NCBI RefSeq assembly: GCF_003970795.1
Contig: NZ_RWKW01000064.1
Location: forward strand, 1 to 44,830
Source: Aquibium carbonis
Lineage (GTDB): Bacteria; Pseudomonadota; Alphaproteobacteria; Rhizobiales; Rhizobiaceae
Direction of reading: 5' to 3'
DNA length: 44,830 nucleotides
Shown: positions 8,111-17,317 of the stretch, one piece after another
How positions within the stretch are numbered: position 1 is the first letter of the stretch
How the letters are laid out: each line of letters opens with the position of its first letter
Made by a program: the position numbers and the translations under genes
The notes under the pieces: model-generated
The model's database searches: none
What the model saw: only the letters and a program-made list of their open reading frames with translations
Told to the model about the DNA's origin: nothing

Positions 8111-9064
8111 TCAGGCCGCGCGCGCCTGAACGTCCGCGCCGCCGGCTTCCGTCTTCAGGAACGCCTCGCCGCAGGCCTTGGCGAGATTGCGAACGCGCAG
8201 GATGTAGCTCTGGCGTTCCGTGACGGAGATCACGCCGCGTGCGTCGAGCAGGTTGAAGGCGTGGCTGGCCTTGATGCACTGGTCGTAGGCCGGCAGGACG
8301 ACCTTGTGGATCTCATGGTTCGCGCCTTCGGACGGCGCACCGGCGGCCAGCAGCGCCTTGCACTCCCTTTCCGCGTCCTCGAAGTGACGGAACAGGATCG
8401 ACGTGTCGGCATGCTCGAAATTGTGGCGCGAGTATTCCTGCTCGGCCTGCAGGAAGACATCGCCATAGGTGACCTTCTCGGCGCCCTCGCGGCCGTTGAA
8501 ATTGAGGTCGTAGACGTTGTCGACACCTTGGACGTACATGGCCAGACGTTCCAGACCGTAGGTCAGTTCGCCCGCCACAGGGGCGCATTCGATGCCGCAG
8601 ACCTGCTGGAAATAGGTGAACTGCGAGACCTCCATGCCGTCGCACCAGCACTCCCAGCCGAGCCCCCAGGCGCCGAGCGTGGGGCTTTCCCAATCGTCCT
8701 CGACGAAGCGGATGTCGTGGCGAAGCGCGTCGATGCCGATCGCCTTCAGCGAGCCGAGGTAGAGTTCCTGGAGATTGGGCGGATTGGGCTTCAGGATGAC
8801 CTGATACTGGTAGTAATGCTGCAGGCGGTTCGGGTTCTCGCCGTAGCGGCCGTCCTTGGGGCGGCGCGAGGGCTGCACGTAGGCGGCCTTCCACGGACGC
8901 GGCCCGAGCGCGCGCAACGTGGTGGCCGGGTGGAAGGTGCCGGCGCCGACCTCCATGTCGTAGGGCTGGAGAATGACGCAGCCATACTCCGCCCAGTAGT
9001 TGTGGAGCGTCAGGATCAGCCCCTGGAAGGAGCGTTTCGGGTCGAGATAGGGGCTCGGGGTCAC
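8111..9064 (-). CDS. glyQ: glycyl-tRNA synthetase alpha subunit
   Basis: Catalytic alpha chain of the alpha2beta2 glycyl-tRNA synthetase, class II; it activates glycine with ATP in the cytoplasm. The 317-residue length fits the family (about 300). Diagnostic stretches are [17 protein letters not shown] near residue 13, [16 protein letters not shown] near residue 40, [17 protein letters not shown] near residue 77 and the [20 protein letters not shown] block near residue 135. The start is GTG at 9064, with AAAGG about nine bases upstream. It is the first gene of the minus-strand block that ends with its partner glyS about 4 kb downstream; usually these genes are much closer. Confidence 0.97.
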   Translation of the reverse strand: MTPSPYLDPKRSFQGLILTLHNYWAEYGCVILQPYDMEVGAGTFHPATTLRALGPRPWKAAYVQPSRRPKDGRYGENPNRLQHYYQYQVILKPNPPNLQELYLGSLKAIGIDALRHDIRFVEDDWESPTLGAWGLGWECWCDGMEVSQFTYFQQVCGIECAPVAGELTYGLERLAMYVQGVDNVYDLNFNGREGAEKVTYGDVFLQAEQEYSRHNFEHADTSILFRHFEDAERECKALLAAGAPSEGANHEIHKVVLPAYDQCIKASHAFNLLDARGVISVTERQSYILRVRNLAKACGEAFLKTEAGGADVQARAA

Positions 9065-9240
9065 GTCGCGCCTTTCGCGATGGGGGCGTTGGTTCGCCGG
9101 TCCTATTCCGCGACCATCCCAGCGTCAAGGTTGCGCCTGGCGGCCGGCCTGACCGATCGAGGCACCGAGGTCCATTGCCGTCTAGCGCGCAGGCGATTAC
9201 ATCCGTAGCGCGGCGGGGGCCGCGAAACTGGAGCGCTTCG

Positions 9241-9558
9241 ATGTCGAGACGATTTCACCGACTGGCTTTCGCAGGCCTGCTGGCTGCGGCCGGCGCCATG
9301 ATGGCAATCGCGCCGGCGACCGCCAGCGAACGGTATCCGAACTCGGGCGGCGGCCGCGACATGGTCACCGGCTATCTCTGCGTGGGTACGGACTGCGACA
9401 CCCTTCGCCTGCCGGGCACCGATTGCCTCTGCACGAAGGACAACCCGGCGCAGATGGATTTCCGCAAGCTCAAGCTCACCTGCGTCACCAAGCAGAACCG
9501 CAAGTGGGTGGCCTGCCCCATCCAGCCGCGTCCGGGCGAAGTCATCCGCGCGCGCTAA
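9241..9558 (+). CDS. small secreted cysteine-containing protein
   Basis: A 105-residue protein. Residues 1-29 form a signal peptide (MSRRFHRLAFAGLLAAAGAMM, cleavage after ATA). The mature part has six cysteines in a compact pattern (YLCVGTDC, DCLC, LTC, WVACP), suggesting disulfides in the periplasm. The ATG at 9241 is preceded by GGAGCG. No catalytic motif or known domain is recognised. It stands alone, divergent from glyQ and convergent with the TPR-LysM gene. Confidence 0.7.
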   Translation: MSRRFHRLAFAGLLAAAGAMMAIAPATASERYPNSGGGRDMVTGYLCVGTDCDTLRLPGTDCLCTKDNPAQMDFRKLKLTCVTKQNRKWVACPIQPRPGEVIRAR

Positions 9559-9611
9559 GCCCGGAATAGACGATCCCTTTCGGGGGCGTCTCGCAACAGG
9601 GCCGATCGCGT

Positions 9612-9631
9612 CCACGCCCCTCAGGGCGTGG
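9612..9631. terminator. candidate bidirectional hairpin between convergent genes
   Basis: Perfect 8-base arms CCACGCCC and GGGCGTGG with a four-base loop, overlapping the stop codon of the TPR-LysM gene. A second, imperfect hairpin (AGACG...CGTCT) lies at about 9569-9592. Neither has a U-tract, so a terminator role rests only on position. Confidence 0.35.
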
Positions 9632-11603
9632 GCAGTACCAGTTCCTGGCCGGGGCGGATGGCATTCGCATTGCCGCGAAGCGCGGGGTTGAGATCCAGAA
9701 TCTCGCGGAAACGCTCGCCATCGCCCAGAACCTCTGTGGCGATCGACCAGAGCGACTGGCCGCGTTGAACGACATAGCGGACCGGCTCGGCCACCGACGC
9801 CGGCGCGGCGGCGGCAACAGAAGGCATGACCACCTGCGGAATCTCCGCCTTCCGCTCTTCCTTGAGCGGCGGCGCATCGACCGGCAATCCCTCGACGAGC
9901 TTGCGCTGGACGGAGGCGAGGACGGTTTCGTCAGGCTCGAGATCGCGGGCGTGGGCCCACTGGAAGGTGGCTTCCAGCTTGCGCCCGACGCGCCAATAGG
10001 CATCGCCCAGATGGTCGTTGAGCACCGGATCGTCCGGCTTCAGCGAGACGGCGCGCTCCAGTTCGGTCACGGCTTCCTCGTAGCGCTCGAGCCGATAATA
10101 GGCCCAGCCCAGCGAGTCGACGATATAGCCGTCGTTGGGACGCAACTCCACCGCGCGGCGGATGAGGTCGAGGCCCTCCTCGAGGTTGATGCCCATGTCG
10201 ACCCAGGAATAGCCGAGGTAGTTGAGCACCTGGGGCTGGTCGGGGAAGAGTTCGAGCGCCTTGCGGAAGTTCGGCTCCGCCTTGTCCCATTCCTTCAGCC
10301 GCTCATAGGCGATGCCGCGCTGGTAGAACAGGTTCCAGTCGGCGCGGGTCGGCTCTTCGATGCGTTGCAGCGCGCGATCATAGATCGTCGCGGCGTCGCG
10401 GTATTCTTCCTTCGCGGCATGGACGCTGCCCAGCGCGAGATAGGCGCGCATGTCGTCCGGATCCTGCTCGATCAGCGCCCGCAGATGCTCCTTGGCCTCG
10501 TCACGCCGATCGAGGTCCGCCATGTTGAGGGCGAGCTGCAGCTCCGCGATGCGCTTCAGAGGCGATTCGGTTGGAACGTCGGCGTAGAAGCTGATCGCTT
10601 CCTCGGGCCGGCGCTGAAGCTCGGCAACCTGACCGAGCTGCATGAGAACGCCATCGAGATGCGGCGCCAGCGCACGCGAATACTGCAGGTAGAGCCGCAC
10701 GAAGGCTTCGCCGCCGCCCCGATTCAGGGCGGCGCCAAGATTGTAGAGCGCCTCGGCGGCGCCGTCGCTGGTGGCGGCAACCAGAGGCTCGACAGGGCGA
10801 TCCGCCTCGATCGTCTCGCGCAGCATCACGATCTGCGGACGGTTCGCGGCAAAGCCATCCGCCTGGTCGAGGACGGCGAGCGCCTCGGCCTTCTTGCCCT
10901 CGCGGGACAGCATGCGGGCATACGCTTCCGCCGCGCGCATGTATGTTTCGGGCGCCGCCGCGCCCGCCGCCTGGTTGGCCACCGTTTGTGCGTAGGCCTC
11001 CGCGGCGACATCCAGCAGGCCGGCGGTCTCGGCGATCAGTGCCCGATGGTAGCCCTTGAAGAGGGTGTACCATTCAGGACCTTGCATATCCGCCAGGCGG
11101 TCCAGCGCGAACTGGGCGTTGCCCTGGCCGAGATTCGCCCAGCCGGTCAAAAGTCCTGCGATCAGGCGATCAAGGTCCGACGCCAGGGCGAGCTTGAGGA
11201 AATTCTCCGCAGCCACGTGGTCCTGCTTGCGGAACGCATCCACGGCCAGCGCAAGGCGCGAGAAGCGCTCGACTTCGGGCACCGTCTTCAGCTTTTCCGC
11301 ATAGGGAAGCGCCCGTTCGAAGTGCCCACGCGCTATGAGCGCCAGCATCACGCTCTGCTGGATGGCGAGATTGTCGCGATCGAAATCGAGCGCGCGTTCG
11401 TAATAGGCAATGGCGGAATCGAGATCGTTGTCGGTCTCGGCCGTGCGGGCCGCAAGGACGGCGCCCGAGAAGGACCCCACGCGAACCAAGGGCTCGGACA
11501 CGCGGATATCCGCTCCCTGGGCGGCAAGCGCAGGAGCGCCTCCCAGCGCACTCGTCATGGCGATCGCCGACGCAACCAGCCAAACTCTTCCAAAACGCTG
11601 CAT
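9621..11603 (-). CDS. TPR-repeat protein with C-terminal LysM domain, exported
   Basis: A 660-residue protein starting at the ATG at 11603, which has a strong ribosome binding site (GGAAGGGAAGG) and opens a signal peptide (MQRFGRVWLVASAIAMTSAL, cleavage near ALA-A). Most of the chain is helical tetratricopeptide repeats, recognisable at YYERALDFDRDN, YDRALQRIEEP, AEPNFRKALELFPDQPQ, LIRRAVELRPNDG and ELERAVSLKPDDP. The last 45 residues are a LysM module (YVVQRGQSLWSIA ... NANAIRPGQELVLP), expected to bind peptidoglycan. It is probably a periplasmic or outer-membrane-facing scaffold in envelope assembly; the exact partner is unknown. A start at 11681 would bury the signal peptide and is rejected. 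Confidence 0.88.
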   Translation of the reverse strand: MQRFGRVWLVASAIAMTSALGGAPALAAQGADIRVSEPLVRVGSFSGAVLAARTAETDNDLDSAIAYYERALDFDRDNLAIQQSVMLALIARGHFERALPYAEKLKTVPEVERFSRLALAVDAFRKQDHVAAENFLKLALASDLDRLIAGLLTGWANLGQGNAQFALDRLADMQGPEWYTLFKGYHRALIAETAGLLDVAAEAYAQTVANQAAGAAAPETYMRAAEAYARMLSREGKKAEALAVLDQADGFAANRPQIVMLRETIEADRPVEPLVAATSDGAAEALYNLGAALNRGGGEAFVRLYLQYSRALAPHLDGVLMQLGQVAELQRRPEEAISFYADVPTESPLKRIAELQLALNMADLDRRDEAKEHLRALIEQDPDDMRAYLALGSVHAAKEEYRDAATIYDRALQRIEEPTRADWNLFYQRGIAYERLKEWDKAEPNFRKALELFPDQPQVLNYLGYSWVDMGINLEEGLDLIRRAVELRPNDGYIVDSLGWAYYRLERYEEAVTELERAVSLKPDDPVLNDHLGDAYWRVGRKLEATFQWAHARDLEPDETVLASVQRKLVEGLPVDAPPLKEERKAEIPQVVMPSVAAAAPASVAEPVRYVVQRGQSLWSIATEVLGDGERFREILDLNPALRGNANAIRPGQELVLPTP

Positions 11604-11749
11604 GCCTTCCCTTCCTGCGCATTGCGCCAGACCGGATTCGCTATGGTCGACGAGAATGGCCTTTTTGGGGTCGCACATCAATGCACGACGCGATCACCAC
11701 ACCGCGAGGCGTCACCCGCGGCGGCCGCGAGGCGTCGATCCGATGCGGC

Positions 11750-12766
11750 TCAGTTGACGCGGCTGATGCAGAAATCGATGACTTCGAGCATGGCATCGCG
11801 CTGCGGCGTGTCGCCGAGCGGCGCCAGGGCGTCGGCAGCGATGTTGCCGAAGTGACGTGCGCGGCTGATGGTTTCGCCGATGGCATTGTAACGGGTCATC
11901 AAGCCCATGGCCTTGTCCAGAGCGGCGTCGTCGTTGACGCCATCCTCGATCGCGGTCTTCCAGAAGGCGCGCTCGGCCGCGGTGCCGCGCCGGTAGCTCA
12001 AGATCACGGGGAGCGTCACCTTGCCCTCACGGAAATCGTCGCCGGTGTTCTTGCCGAGGTCGCGGGCATTGCCGCCATAATCCAGCGCGTCGTCGATCAG
12101 CTGGAAGGCGAGGCCCAGATTGGTGCCATAGGAGCGCAGCGCCGCCTGCTCTGCACGGCCGGCCTGAGCGATCACCGGCCCGACTTCCGCGGCGGCAGAA
12201 AACAGCGCGGCGGTCTTGGCCTTGATGACGGCCAGATACTCGTCCTCGGTGGTTTCGAGGTTCTTGGCCGCGGCCAGCTGCCAGACCTCGCCCTCGGCGA
12301 TGACCGAGGCGGCCGTGGCCAGGATGTCCAGCGCCTTGAGCGAGCCGACCTCGACCATCATGCGGAAGGCCTGGCCAAGCAGGAAGTCGCCGACGAGCAC
12401 GCTCGCCTGGTTGCCCCAGACCATGCGCGCGGTCTGCTTGCCGCGACGCATGTCGCTCTCGTCGACGACGTCGTCGTGAAGCAGCGTCGCCGTGTGCATG
12501 AACTCGACGCTGGTGGCGAGCTTGATGTGGCCGTCGCCCGAATAGCCGAACATGCGGGCCGCCGCGAGCGTAATCATGGGCCGCAGGCGCTTGCCGCCCG
12601 ACGAGATCAAGTGATTGGCGATCTCCGGGATCATCTCGACGTCGGAGCCGGCTTTCGACAGGATCAGCTCGTTGACCCGCGCCATGTCGGCAGCGGTCAG
12701 GTCAACCAGCGGCTTGACCGATGCCTCCCCCTTCTTGCCTTCATCGAGTGAAACGACGACGCCCAC
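11750..12766 (-). CDS. ispB: polyprenyl (octaprenyl/decaprenyl) diphosphate synthase
   Basis: Adds isopentenyl diphosphate units to an allylic primer to make the long side chain of ubiquinone; soluble or membrane-associated. From the GTG at 12766 (preceded by GGAGAAG) the product is 338 residues, the usual size. Seen: GGKRLRP at 57-63, the first aspartate-rich motif LLHDDVVDESDMRRG (DDVVD at 98-102), FLLGQAF, and the second motif LIDDALDYGG near residue 225. The chain length of the product (C40 or C50) cannot be read from sequence; rhizobia mostly make Q-10. The open frame continues upstream to 13909 but that part is antisense to the methyltransferase gene and is not coding. It is divergent from the DUF2007 gene. 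Confidence 0.93.
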   Translation of the reverse strand: MGVVVSLDEGKKGEASVKPLVDLTAADMARVNELILSKAGSDVEMIPEIANHLISSGGKRLRPMITLAAARMFGYSGDGHIKLATSVEFMHTATLLHDDVVDESDMRRGKQTARMVWGNQASVLVGDFLLGQAFRMMVEVGSLKALDILATAASVIAEGEVWQLAAAKNLETTEDEYLAVIKAKTAALFSAAAEVGPVIAQAGRAEQAALRSYGTNLGLAFQLIDDALDYGGNARDLGKNTGDDFREGKVTLPVILSYRRGTAAERAFWKTAIEDGVNDDAALDKAMGLMTRYNAIGETISRARHFGNIAADALAPLGDTPQRDAMLEVIDFCISRVN

Positions 12767-12925
12767 AGAAGCTTCTCCATACCATCGCCGTTGCGGCGTT
12801 CTTTTCGTCCCTGCCCCAAGTATGGCGCGGCAATCGCCGGTCGCAAGGGGTGGGATTGCGGTCTGGCCACCGGGAGCGAGCAATATAAGTTTACACTCTG
12901 TGGTCAAGCTGCGAACGTCGGAATC

Positions 12926-13150
12926 ATGATCGAACTCATCCGCACCAACGACCCCGTGGTCATTTCGTACATTGAAGCGCTTCTGCGGGACGCCGACATC
13001 GCGCATTTCGTCGCGGACCAGAACATGAGCATCCTGGAAGGATCGATCGGCGTCTTGCCGCGTCGGGTCCTGGTGACCGAGGACGACGCAACCCGGGCCC
13101 GTAGGCTGCTCAAGGATGCGGGCTTCGGCGGCGAAATGCGGCTCGACTGA
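12926..13150 (+). CDS. DUF2007 domain protein
   Basis: A 74-residue protein, MIELIRTNDPVVISYIEALL, followed by FVADQNMSILEGSIGVLPRR and VLVTEDDATRARRLLKDAGF. This is the typical DUF2007 (putative signal-transducing/PII-like) layout: a beta-alpha-beta unit with a C-terminal helix. The function is unknown. It begins a plus-strand run and its stop is seven bases before the methyltransferase ATG, so the two are likely co-transcribed; this pair is commonly adjacent in rhizobia. Confidence 0.85.
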   Translation: MIELIRTNDPVVISYIEALLRDADIAHFVADQNMSILEGSIGVLPRRVLVTEDDATRARRLLKDAGFGGEMRLD

Positions 13151-13157
13151 CAGCGCG

Positions 13158-13937
13158 ATGAGCGAAATCGTCGCCGAGGCGAGCATCGACGCGTTCCACC
13201 GGGGGCGTTTCTTCCTCGTCCAGCCGCGGCAAGACGGCCATCGGGCCGGCATGGACGCCATGGTGCTGGCGGCCGCGGCGCCATCTCCCTTCGACGGGCT
13301 CGTGGCCGACCTTGGGTCCGGCGCGGGCGGCGCGGCATTCGCGGTCCTGGCGCGCTGTCCCCGGGCGCGGGCGCAACTGGTGGAGCGCGAGCCGGCGATG
13401 GCCGATTTCGCGCGCCGAACGATCGAGTTCGACGCGAATGCCAACCTGGCCGCCCGGGCGAGCCTGCTGGTCGCCGACGTGTCGCTTTCGGGACGTGCAC
13501 GCATCGCGGCGGGGCTGGCCGACCGCAGCGTCGACTTCGCCATCATGAACCCGCCCTTCAACGAAGCGCGCGACCGGCAGACGCCCGACGCTCTGAAGAA
13601 GGCAGCCCACGTGATGGAGGACGGGCTTCTGGAACGCTGGATCCGCACGGCGGCGGCGATCGTCAGGCCGTCGGGGGCGCTGGCCCTCATCGCACGGCCG
13701 CAGTCGCTGGCCGACATCCTGCAAGCCATGCCGGGACGGTTCGGCGGGCTGGAGGTCAGGGCGATCCATCCACGTCCGCGCTCGGCCGCGATCCGTGTCG
13801 TCGTCAGAGGCCGTCGCGGCTCGCGCAAGGCCTTGTCGCTCGTCGCGCCGCTGTTCCTGCACGAGGCCGACGGCGAGGGCTTTTCGGCGGAAGCGGATGC
13901 GATCTGCAACGGCCGCGCCTCGCTGTTCGGCGACTGA
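13158..13937 (+). CDS. tRNA1(Val) (adenine-N6)-methyltransferase-like protein (TrmN6 family)
   Basis: A 259-residue AdoMet-dependent methyltransferase. Motif I is DLGSGAGGAAF at 51-61 and the catalytic N6-adenine motif is NPPF at 131-134, as in TrmN6/YfiC, which methylates A37 of tRNA-Val. The N-terminal GRFFLVQPRQDGHRAGMDAMVL segment is also characteristic. The ATG at 13158 closely follows the DUF2007 stop. The family is clear; the exact RNA or protein substrate is inferred. Confidence 0.85.
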   Translation: MSEIVAEASIDAFHRGRFFLVQPRQDGHRAGMDAMVLAAAAPSPFDGLVADLGSGAGGAAFAVLARCPRARAQLVEREPAMADFARRTIEFDANANLAARASLLVADVSLSGRARIAAGLADRSVDFAIMNPPFNEARDRQTPDALKKAAHVMEDGLLERWIRTAAAIVRPSGALALIARPQSLADILQAMPGRFGGLEVRAIHPRPRSAAIRVVVRGRRGSRKALSLVAPLFLHEADGEGFSAEADAICNGRASLFGD

Positions 13938-14029
13938 CGCCTGAAAATCGGCCATACGGCGATTTGCGGGATTGCGTGCGGCCGGCGATTTCCTACATCG
14001 GATGCAAGACCTTCATTTCAAGGACCGCC

Positions 14030-14899
14030 GTGACCAGCTTTTTCCAGCGCTTCATCCCGAAATCCATGCGCAGCAACGCGGTGACGATCCCCGTCATCCG
14101 GCTGCACGGAACCATCATGTCGGGCGGCGGCCAGTTCCGGCAGCCGCTCTCGCTTGCAAGCGCCGCCGGCGTAATCGAGAAGGCGTTCTCCTTCAAGGAC
14201 GCGCCGGCGGTGGCGATCTCGGTCAATTCTCCGGGTGGATCGCCGGTGCAGTCGCGGCTGATCTACCGGCGCATCCGGGATCTGGCGAAGGAGAAGGACA
14301 AGACCGTCCTCGTGTTCGTGGAGGACGTTGCGGCGTCGGGCGGTTACATGATCGCCCTGGCGGGAGACGAGATCATTGCCGATCCGTCGTCCATCGTCGG
14401 GTCGATCGGCGTCGTGTCGGCCGGTTTCGGCTTCACGGAACTGCTGGAGAAAATCGGCGTCGAGCGCCGGCTGCACGCGGCAGGCCGCAACAAGGCCACG
14501 CTCGATCCCTTCTCGCCCGAAAAGCCGGAAGACGTGGAACACCTGAAGGCGCTGCAGCTGGAGGTGCACCAGACCTTCATCGACCTGGTGAAGGACCGCC
14601 GGGCGAACAGGCTCGCCAACACCGACGATCTCTTCACGGGCCTGTTCTGGTCGGGCATCAGCGGCAAGGCGCTGGGTCTCGTCGACCATCTGGGCGACAT
14701 GCGCAGCTTCCTGAAGACCCGCTATGGCGAAAAGACGCAGCTGAGGCTGGTGTCGCCGCAGCGGGGATTTTTCGGCCGGCGCATGGGGCTGTTCGGCTCG
14801 GCCTCGGGTGCGGCGGCGGACGACATCGCCGCGCGCGCCGTGCATGGCCTGGCCGATGCGGCGATGGATCGCGCGCTCTGGGCGCGATATGGCTTGTAA
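14030..14899 (+). CDS. S49 family serine peptidase (SppA/SohB-like)
   Basis: A membrane-associated peptidase that degrades cleaved signal peptides or membrane protein fragments. From the GTG at 14030 (with AAGGA upstream) it is 289 residues, the size of a single-domain SohB-type enzyme. The Ser/Lys dyad is visible: Ser103 in VAASGGYM and Lys155 in GRNKATLDPFSPEKPED. It also has the SVNSPGGSPVQS block near 64 and IVGSIGVVS near 122. There is no strong N-terminal membrane helix, so it may be cytoplasmic or peripherally bound. Confidence 0.92.
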   Translation: MTSFFQRFIPKSMRSNAVTIPVIRLHGTIMSGGGQFRQPLSLASAAGVIEKAFSFKDAPAVAISVNSPGGSPVQSRLIYRRIRDLAKEKDKTVLVFVEDVAASGGYMIALAGDEIIADPSSIVGSIGVVSAGFGFTELLEKIGVERRLHAAGRNKATLDPFSPEKPEDVEHLKALQLEVHQTFIDLVKDRRANRLANTDDLFTGLFWSGISGKALGLVDHLGDMRSFLKTRYGEKTQLRLVSPQRGFFGRRMGLFGSASGAAADDIAARAVHGLADAAMDRALWARYGL

Positions 14900-14985
14900 G
14901 CGGCGTCAAGACCGCGACATGATTGGACGACCGGATACGCTCGCCGGGGCGGGGAACGCCGGCCACGCTGGAGGAGCAGAATGAC

Positions 14986-15171
14986 ATGCCGCAGCTGATC
15001 TTCTTCGCCGTCGTCGCGGCGATCGGGTATTTCGGGTACCGCGCCTTCCTGAAGGAAGCAGAGCGGGTCACAGCGCGCGTGCGCCGGGCCGAAAGCGAAA
15101 CGCGCAGCGGCGCCAACGGCACGCTGGTCAAGGATCCCGAAACGGGCGAATACCGCCTCGCCAAGGACTGA
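14986..15171 (+). CDS. small single-span membrane protein
   Basis: A 61-residue protein beginning MPQLIFFAVVAAIGYFGYRA, one membrane helix at the N terminus. A charged cytoplasmic tail (KEAERVTARVRRAE) follows, ending in LVKDPETGEYRLAKD. The ATG at 14986 has a strong GGAGGAG site. Such tails are common in short rhizobial proteins of unknown function. It lies between the S49 peptidase and ispE in the same orientation. Confidence 0.75.
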   Translation: MPQLIFFAVVAAIGYFGYRAFLKEAERVTARVRRAESETRSGANGTLVKDPETGEYRLAKD

Positions 15172-15193
15172 CAGCGGACATTTCGGCAGAGCC

Positions 15194-16066
15194 ATGACGC
15201 ACAGGACGGCCGCGCTGGCGCCGGCCAAGATCAATCTCGCGCTGCATGTGACCGGCCGGCGCGCCGACGGCTATCATCTTCTGGAATCGCTGGTGGTGTT
15301 TGCAGAGTTCGGCGACCGGCTCTCGGTGGAGGCCGCGCCAACGGATGCCATGACGATCGGCGGGCCCCGAGGCTCCGGCCTGCCGACAGGGCCGGACAAC
15401 CTGGTCACCGCCGCGCGCGATCGGATGAGAGCTGCGTTCGGCACGAAGGCGACGCCGCCCGTCGCCGTCCATCTCGACAAGTTCCTGCCGGTCGCGTCCG
15501 GAATCGGCGGCGGGTCGAGCGACGCCGCAGCAGCGCTCAAGGCGCTCGCCGCGTTCTGGGGCCTCGATGTCGCTTCGACGGAGATTGCGGACATCGCCGC
15601 CTCGCTCGGCGCCGACGTGCCCATGTGCCTCGACGGACGGGCGCTGGTGGCAAGCGGCATCGGCCATGATCTGCGCCCCTTGCTGGCCTGGCCGTCTTTC
15701 CATGTGGTGCTGGTCAATCCGGGCGTCGCCGTCTCCACGCCGGTCGTGTTCGCCGGCCTTTCGCGGCGCCAGAACCCGCCGCTGCCGCCGCTGCCCGATT
15801 GCCCCGACCATGCGGGAGCCCTTGCCTTCCTCGGCGCCGCGCGCAACGATCTGGAGGCGCCGGCCCTGGCGCTGGCGCCGCAGATCGGCGAGGCGCTCGA
15901 CGCTCTGCGGTCGGCAGGCGCCAGCTTCGCGCGCATGTCGGGCTCGGGCGCGACGTGCTTCGGCATCTTCGCCGACAACGCCGAGGCGCAGGCTTCGGCC
16001 GCGCAGATCCGGTCCGCCAGACCGGGATGGTTCGTGGAAGCGACACGGACGACGGGAGCAGGATGA
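15194..16066 (+). CDS. ispE: 4-diphosphocytidyl-2-C-methyl-D-erythritol kinase
   Basis: Phosphorylates CDP-ME at the 2-hydroxyl in the MEP pathway to isoprenoids, cytoplasmic. The 290-residue GHMP kinase has APAKINLALHVTGRRADGYH at 9-28, the ATP-binding PVASGIGGGSSDAA at 99-112, LGADVPMCL near 136, and a C-terminal MSGSGATCFGIF motif near 254. It supplies precursors for the IspB product encoded nearby. Its stop overlaps the start region of moaB (16063-16068), pointing to co-translation. Confidence 0.96.
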   Translation: MTHRTAALAPAKINLALHVTGRRADGYHLLESLVVFAEFGDRLSVEAAPTDAMTIGGPRGSGLPTGPDNLVTAARDRMRAAFGTKATPPVAVHLDKFLPVASGIGGGSSDAAAALKALAAFWGLDVASTEIADIAASLGADVPMCLDGRALVASGIGHDLRPLLAWPSFHVVLVNPGVAVSTPVVFAGLSRRQNPPLPPLPDCPDHAGALAFLGAARNDLEAPALALAPQIGEALDALRSAGASFARMSGSGATCFGIFADNAEAQASAAQIRSARPGWFVEATRTTGAG

Positions 16067-16626
16067 TGACGATGGAACGCCTGGACGAAAGCCGCCCGTT
16101 CATTCCCGTGGGCATCGCGGTGCTGACGGTCTCCGACACGCGATCGCTCGACGACGACAAGTCGGGGCGTACGCTGGCCGATCGGATCGCAGAGGCCGGA
16201 CACCGGCTGGTGCATCGGTCGATCGTCACCGACGACATCGAGAAGATCCGCGCCGTGGTGACGGGCTGGTGCAGCGAACCGACCGTCGACGTGGTGATCA
16301 CCACCGGGGGCACGGGCTTCACCGGGCGCGACGTGACGCCGGAGGCGCTGGAGCCCTTGTTCGAAAAGCGTATGGACGGCTTCTCGGAGGTGTTCCACCG
16401 CATCTCCTACGACAAGATCGGCACCTCGACGATCCAGAGCCGCGCCACCGGCGGGCTGATTTCGCAGACCTTCGTCTTCGTGCTGCCAGGCTCGCCCGGT
16501 GCCTGCCGCGACGCCTGGGACGGCATCCTGAAGGGGCAGCTCGACTATCGCCACATGCCCTGCAACTTCGTGGAGATCATGCCGCGGCTGGACGAGCATC
16601 TGCGTCGCGGCGGGATCGTCGTCTGA
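16066..16626 (+). CDS. moaB: molybdenum cofactor biosynthesis protein B (MoaB/MogA family)
   Basis: A 186-residue molybdopterin-binding-fold protein; family members adenylylate molybdopterin before metal insertion. Seen: IAVLTVSDTRSLDDDKSG near residue 17, the signature TTGGTGFTGRDVTPEAL near 80, and FVLPGSPGACRDAW near 140. Of three possible starts (16063, 16066, 16072) the ATG at 16066 has the best spacing (7 bases) from GGAG. It overlaps the last bases of ispE. Confidence 0.92.
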   Translation: MTMERLDESRPFIPVGIAVLTVSDTRSLDDDKSGRTLADRIAEAGHRLVHRSIVTDDIEKIRAVVTGWCSEPTVDVVITTGGTGFTGRDVTPEALEPLFEKRMDGFSEVFHRISYDKIGTSTIQSRATGGLISQTFVFVLPGSPGACRDAWDGILKGQLDYRHMPCNFVEIMPRLDEHLRRGGIVV

Positions 16627-16665
16627 GAACGTCGGCGGCCGGGTTCGGCCCCGCCAAGCGCCCGG

Positions 16666-17184
16666 TCAGGCGTGTTCGCGGCGCGCGGGGGTGATTTCGG
16701 CGCCAATGCGGCGGCTGGAGAGGCGCCGGGCCAGCGTGTCGACCGCATCCCCGGGCCTGAGCTTGGCAAGCGCCTGACGCTTCGAGACCAGAAGTCCCTC
16801 CGACAGGGGCCTGCTGCGCGTCATCATGCGCGCCAGGAACCCGGCTTCGGGGGAGCGGGCACGCAGGAACCGCGCCGGCGTGGAAGCGTGCCCGACATGG
16901 GCGAAGACGGCGTCCACCCAGCCTTCCGACAGTTTGGAACCGGGTTCGACGAACAACAGCCAGTCCCCCTTGGCCCGGCGCACGCCATCCAGCAGATCGC
17001 CGCTCGACACCACGACACAGCCGGCATGATCGGCAATGGCGGCGGTCTGGTCGGTCGACCCGCGGTCGTGGACGAGAACCTCGCGCACGATGCCTTCGAC
17101 CGCGCCCGACACGAGTGACGCGAGCGTTCGCGCGAGGGCGTCCTGATGGTTGCGGGTCTCGATCATCACCGTCAGCATCCTCAT
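16666..17184 (-). CDS. glycosyltransferase-like protein (GT2 fold)
   Basis: A 172-residue protein resembling the nucleotide-sugar-binding half of GT2 enzymes: MLTVMIETRNHQDALARTLA at the start, VREVLVHDRGSTDQTAAIAD at 33-52, and GDWLLFVEPGSKLSEGWVD near 73-91. It is shorter than typical GT2 proteins (220 or more), and the DxD metal site is not obvious, so catalytic activity is uncertain. Convergent with moaB. The first ATG is at 17184; an internal ATG at 17178 is an alternative. Confidence 0.75.
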   Translation of the reverse strand: MRMLTVMIETRNHQDALARTLASLVSGAVEGIVREVLVHDRGSTDQTAAIADHAGCVVVSSGDLLDGVRRAKGDWLLFVEPGSKLSEGWVDAVFAHVGHASTPARFLRARSPEAGFLARMMTRSRPLSEGLLVSKRQALAKLRPGDAVDTLARRLSSRRIGAEITPARREHA

Positions 17185-17317
17185 GGCATAATCGAAACGT
17201 TAGCCGAACGCCAGTGCTGCACCGCAGCAAGCCGAAGTTCTTGCTTTGTTCCGTTTTTCATAATAGGAATAGTTTCATGAGGCGGGCGATTCGTCCTCGC
17301 CGTACGGAGCATGAGAC

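Noticed and set aside
9765-11855. A 696-codon open frame on the plus strand
   Set aside because: Antisense to the TPR-LysM gene, which has a signal peptide, a strong ribosome binding site and clear repeats.
12767-13909. Upstream extension of the ispB reading frame
   Set aside because: It is antisense to the DUF2007 and methyltransferase genes; the GTG at 12766 gives the normal IspB length.
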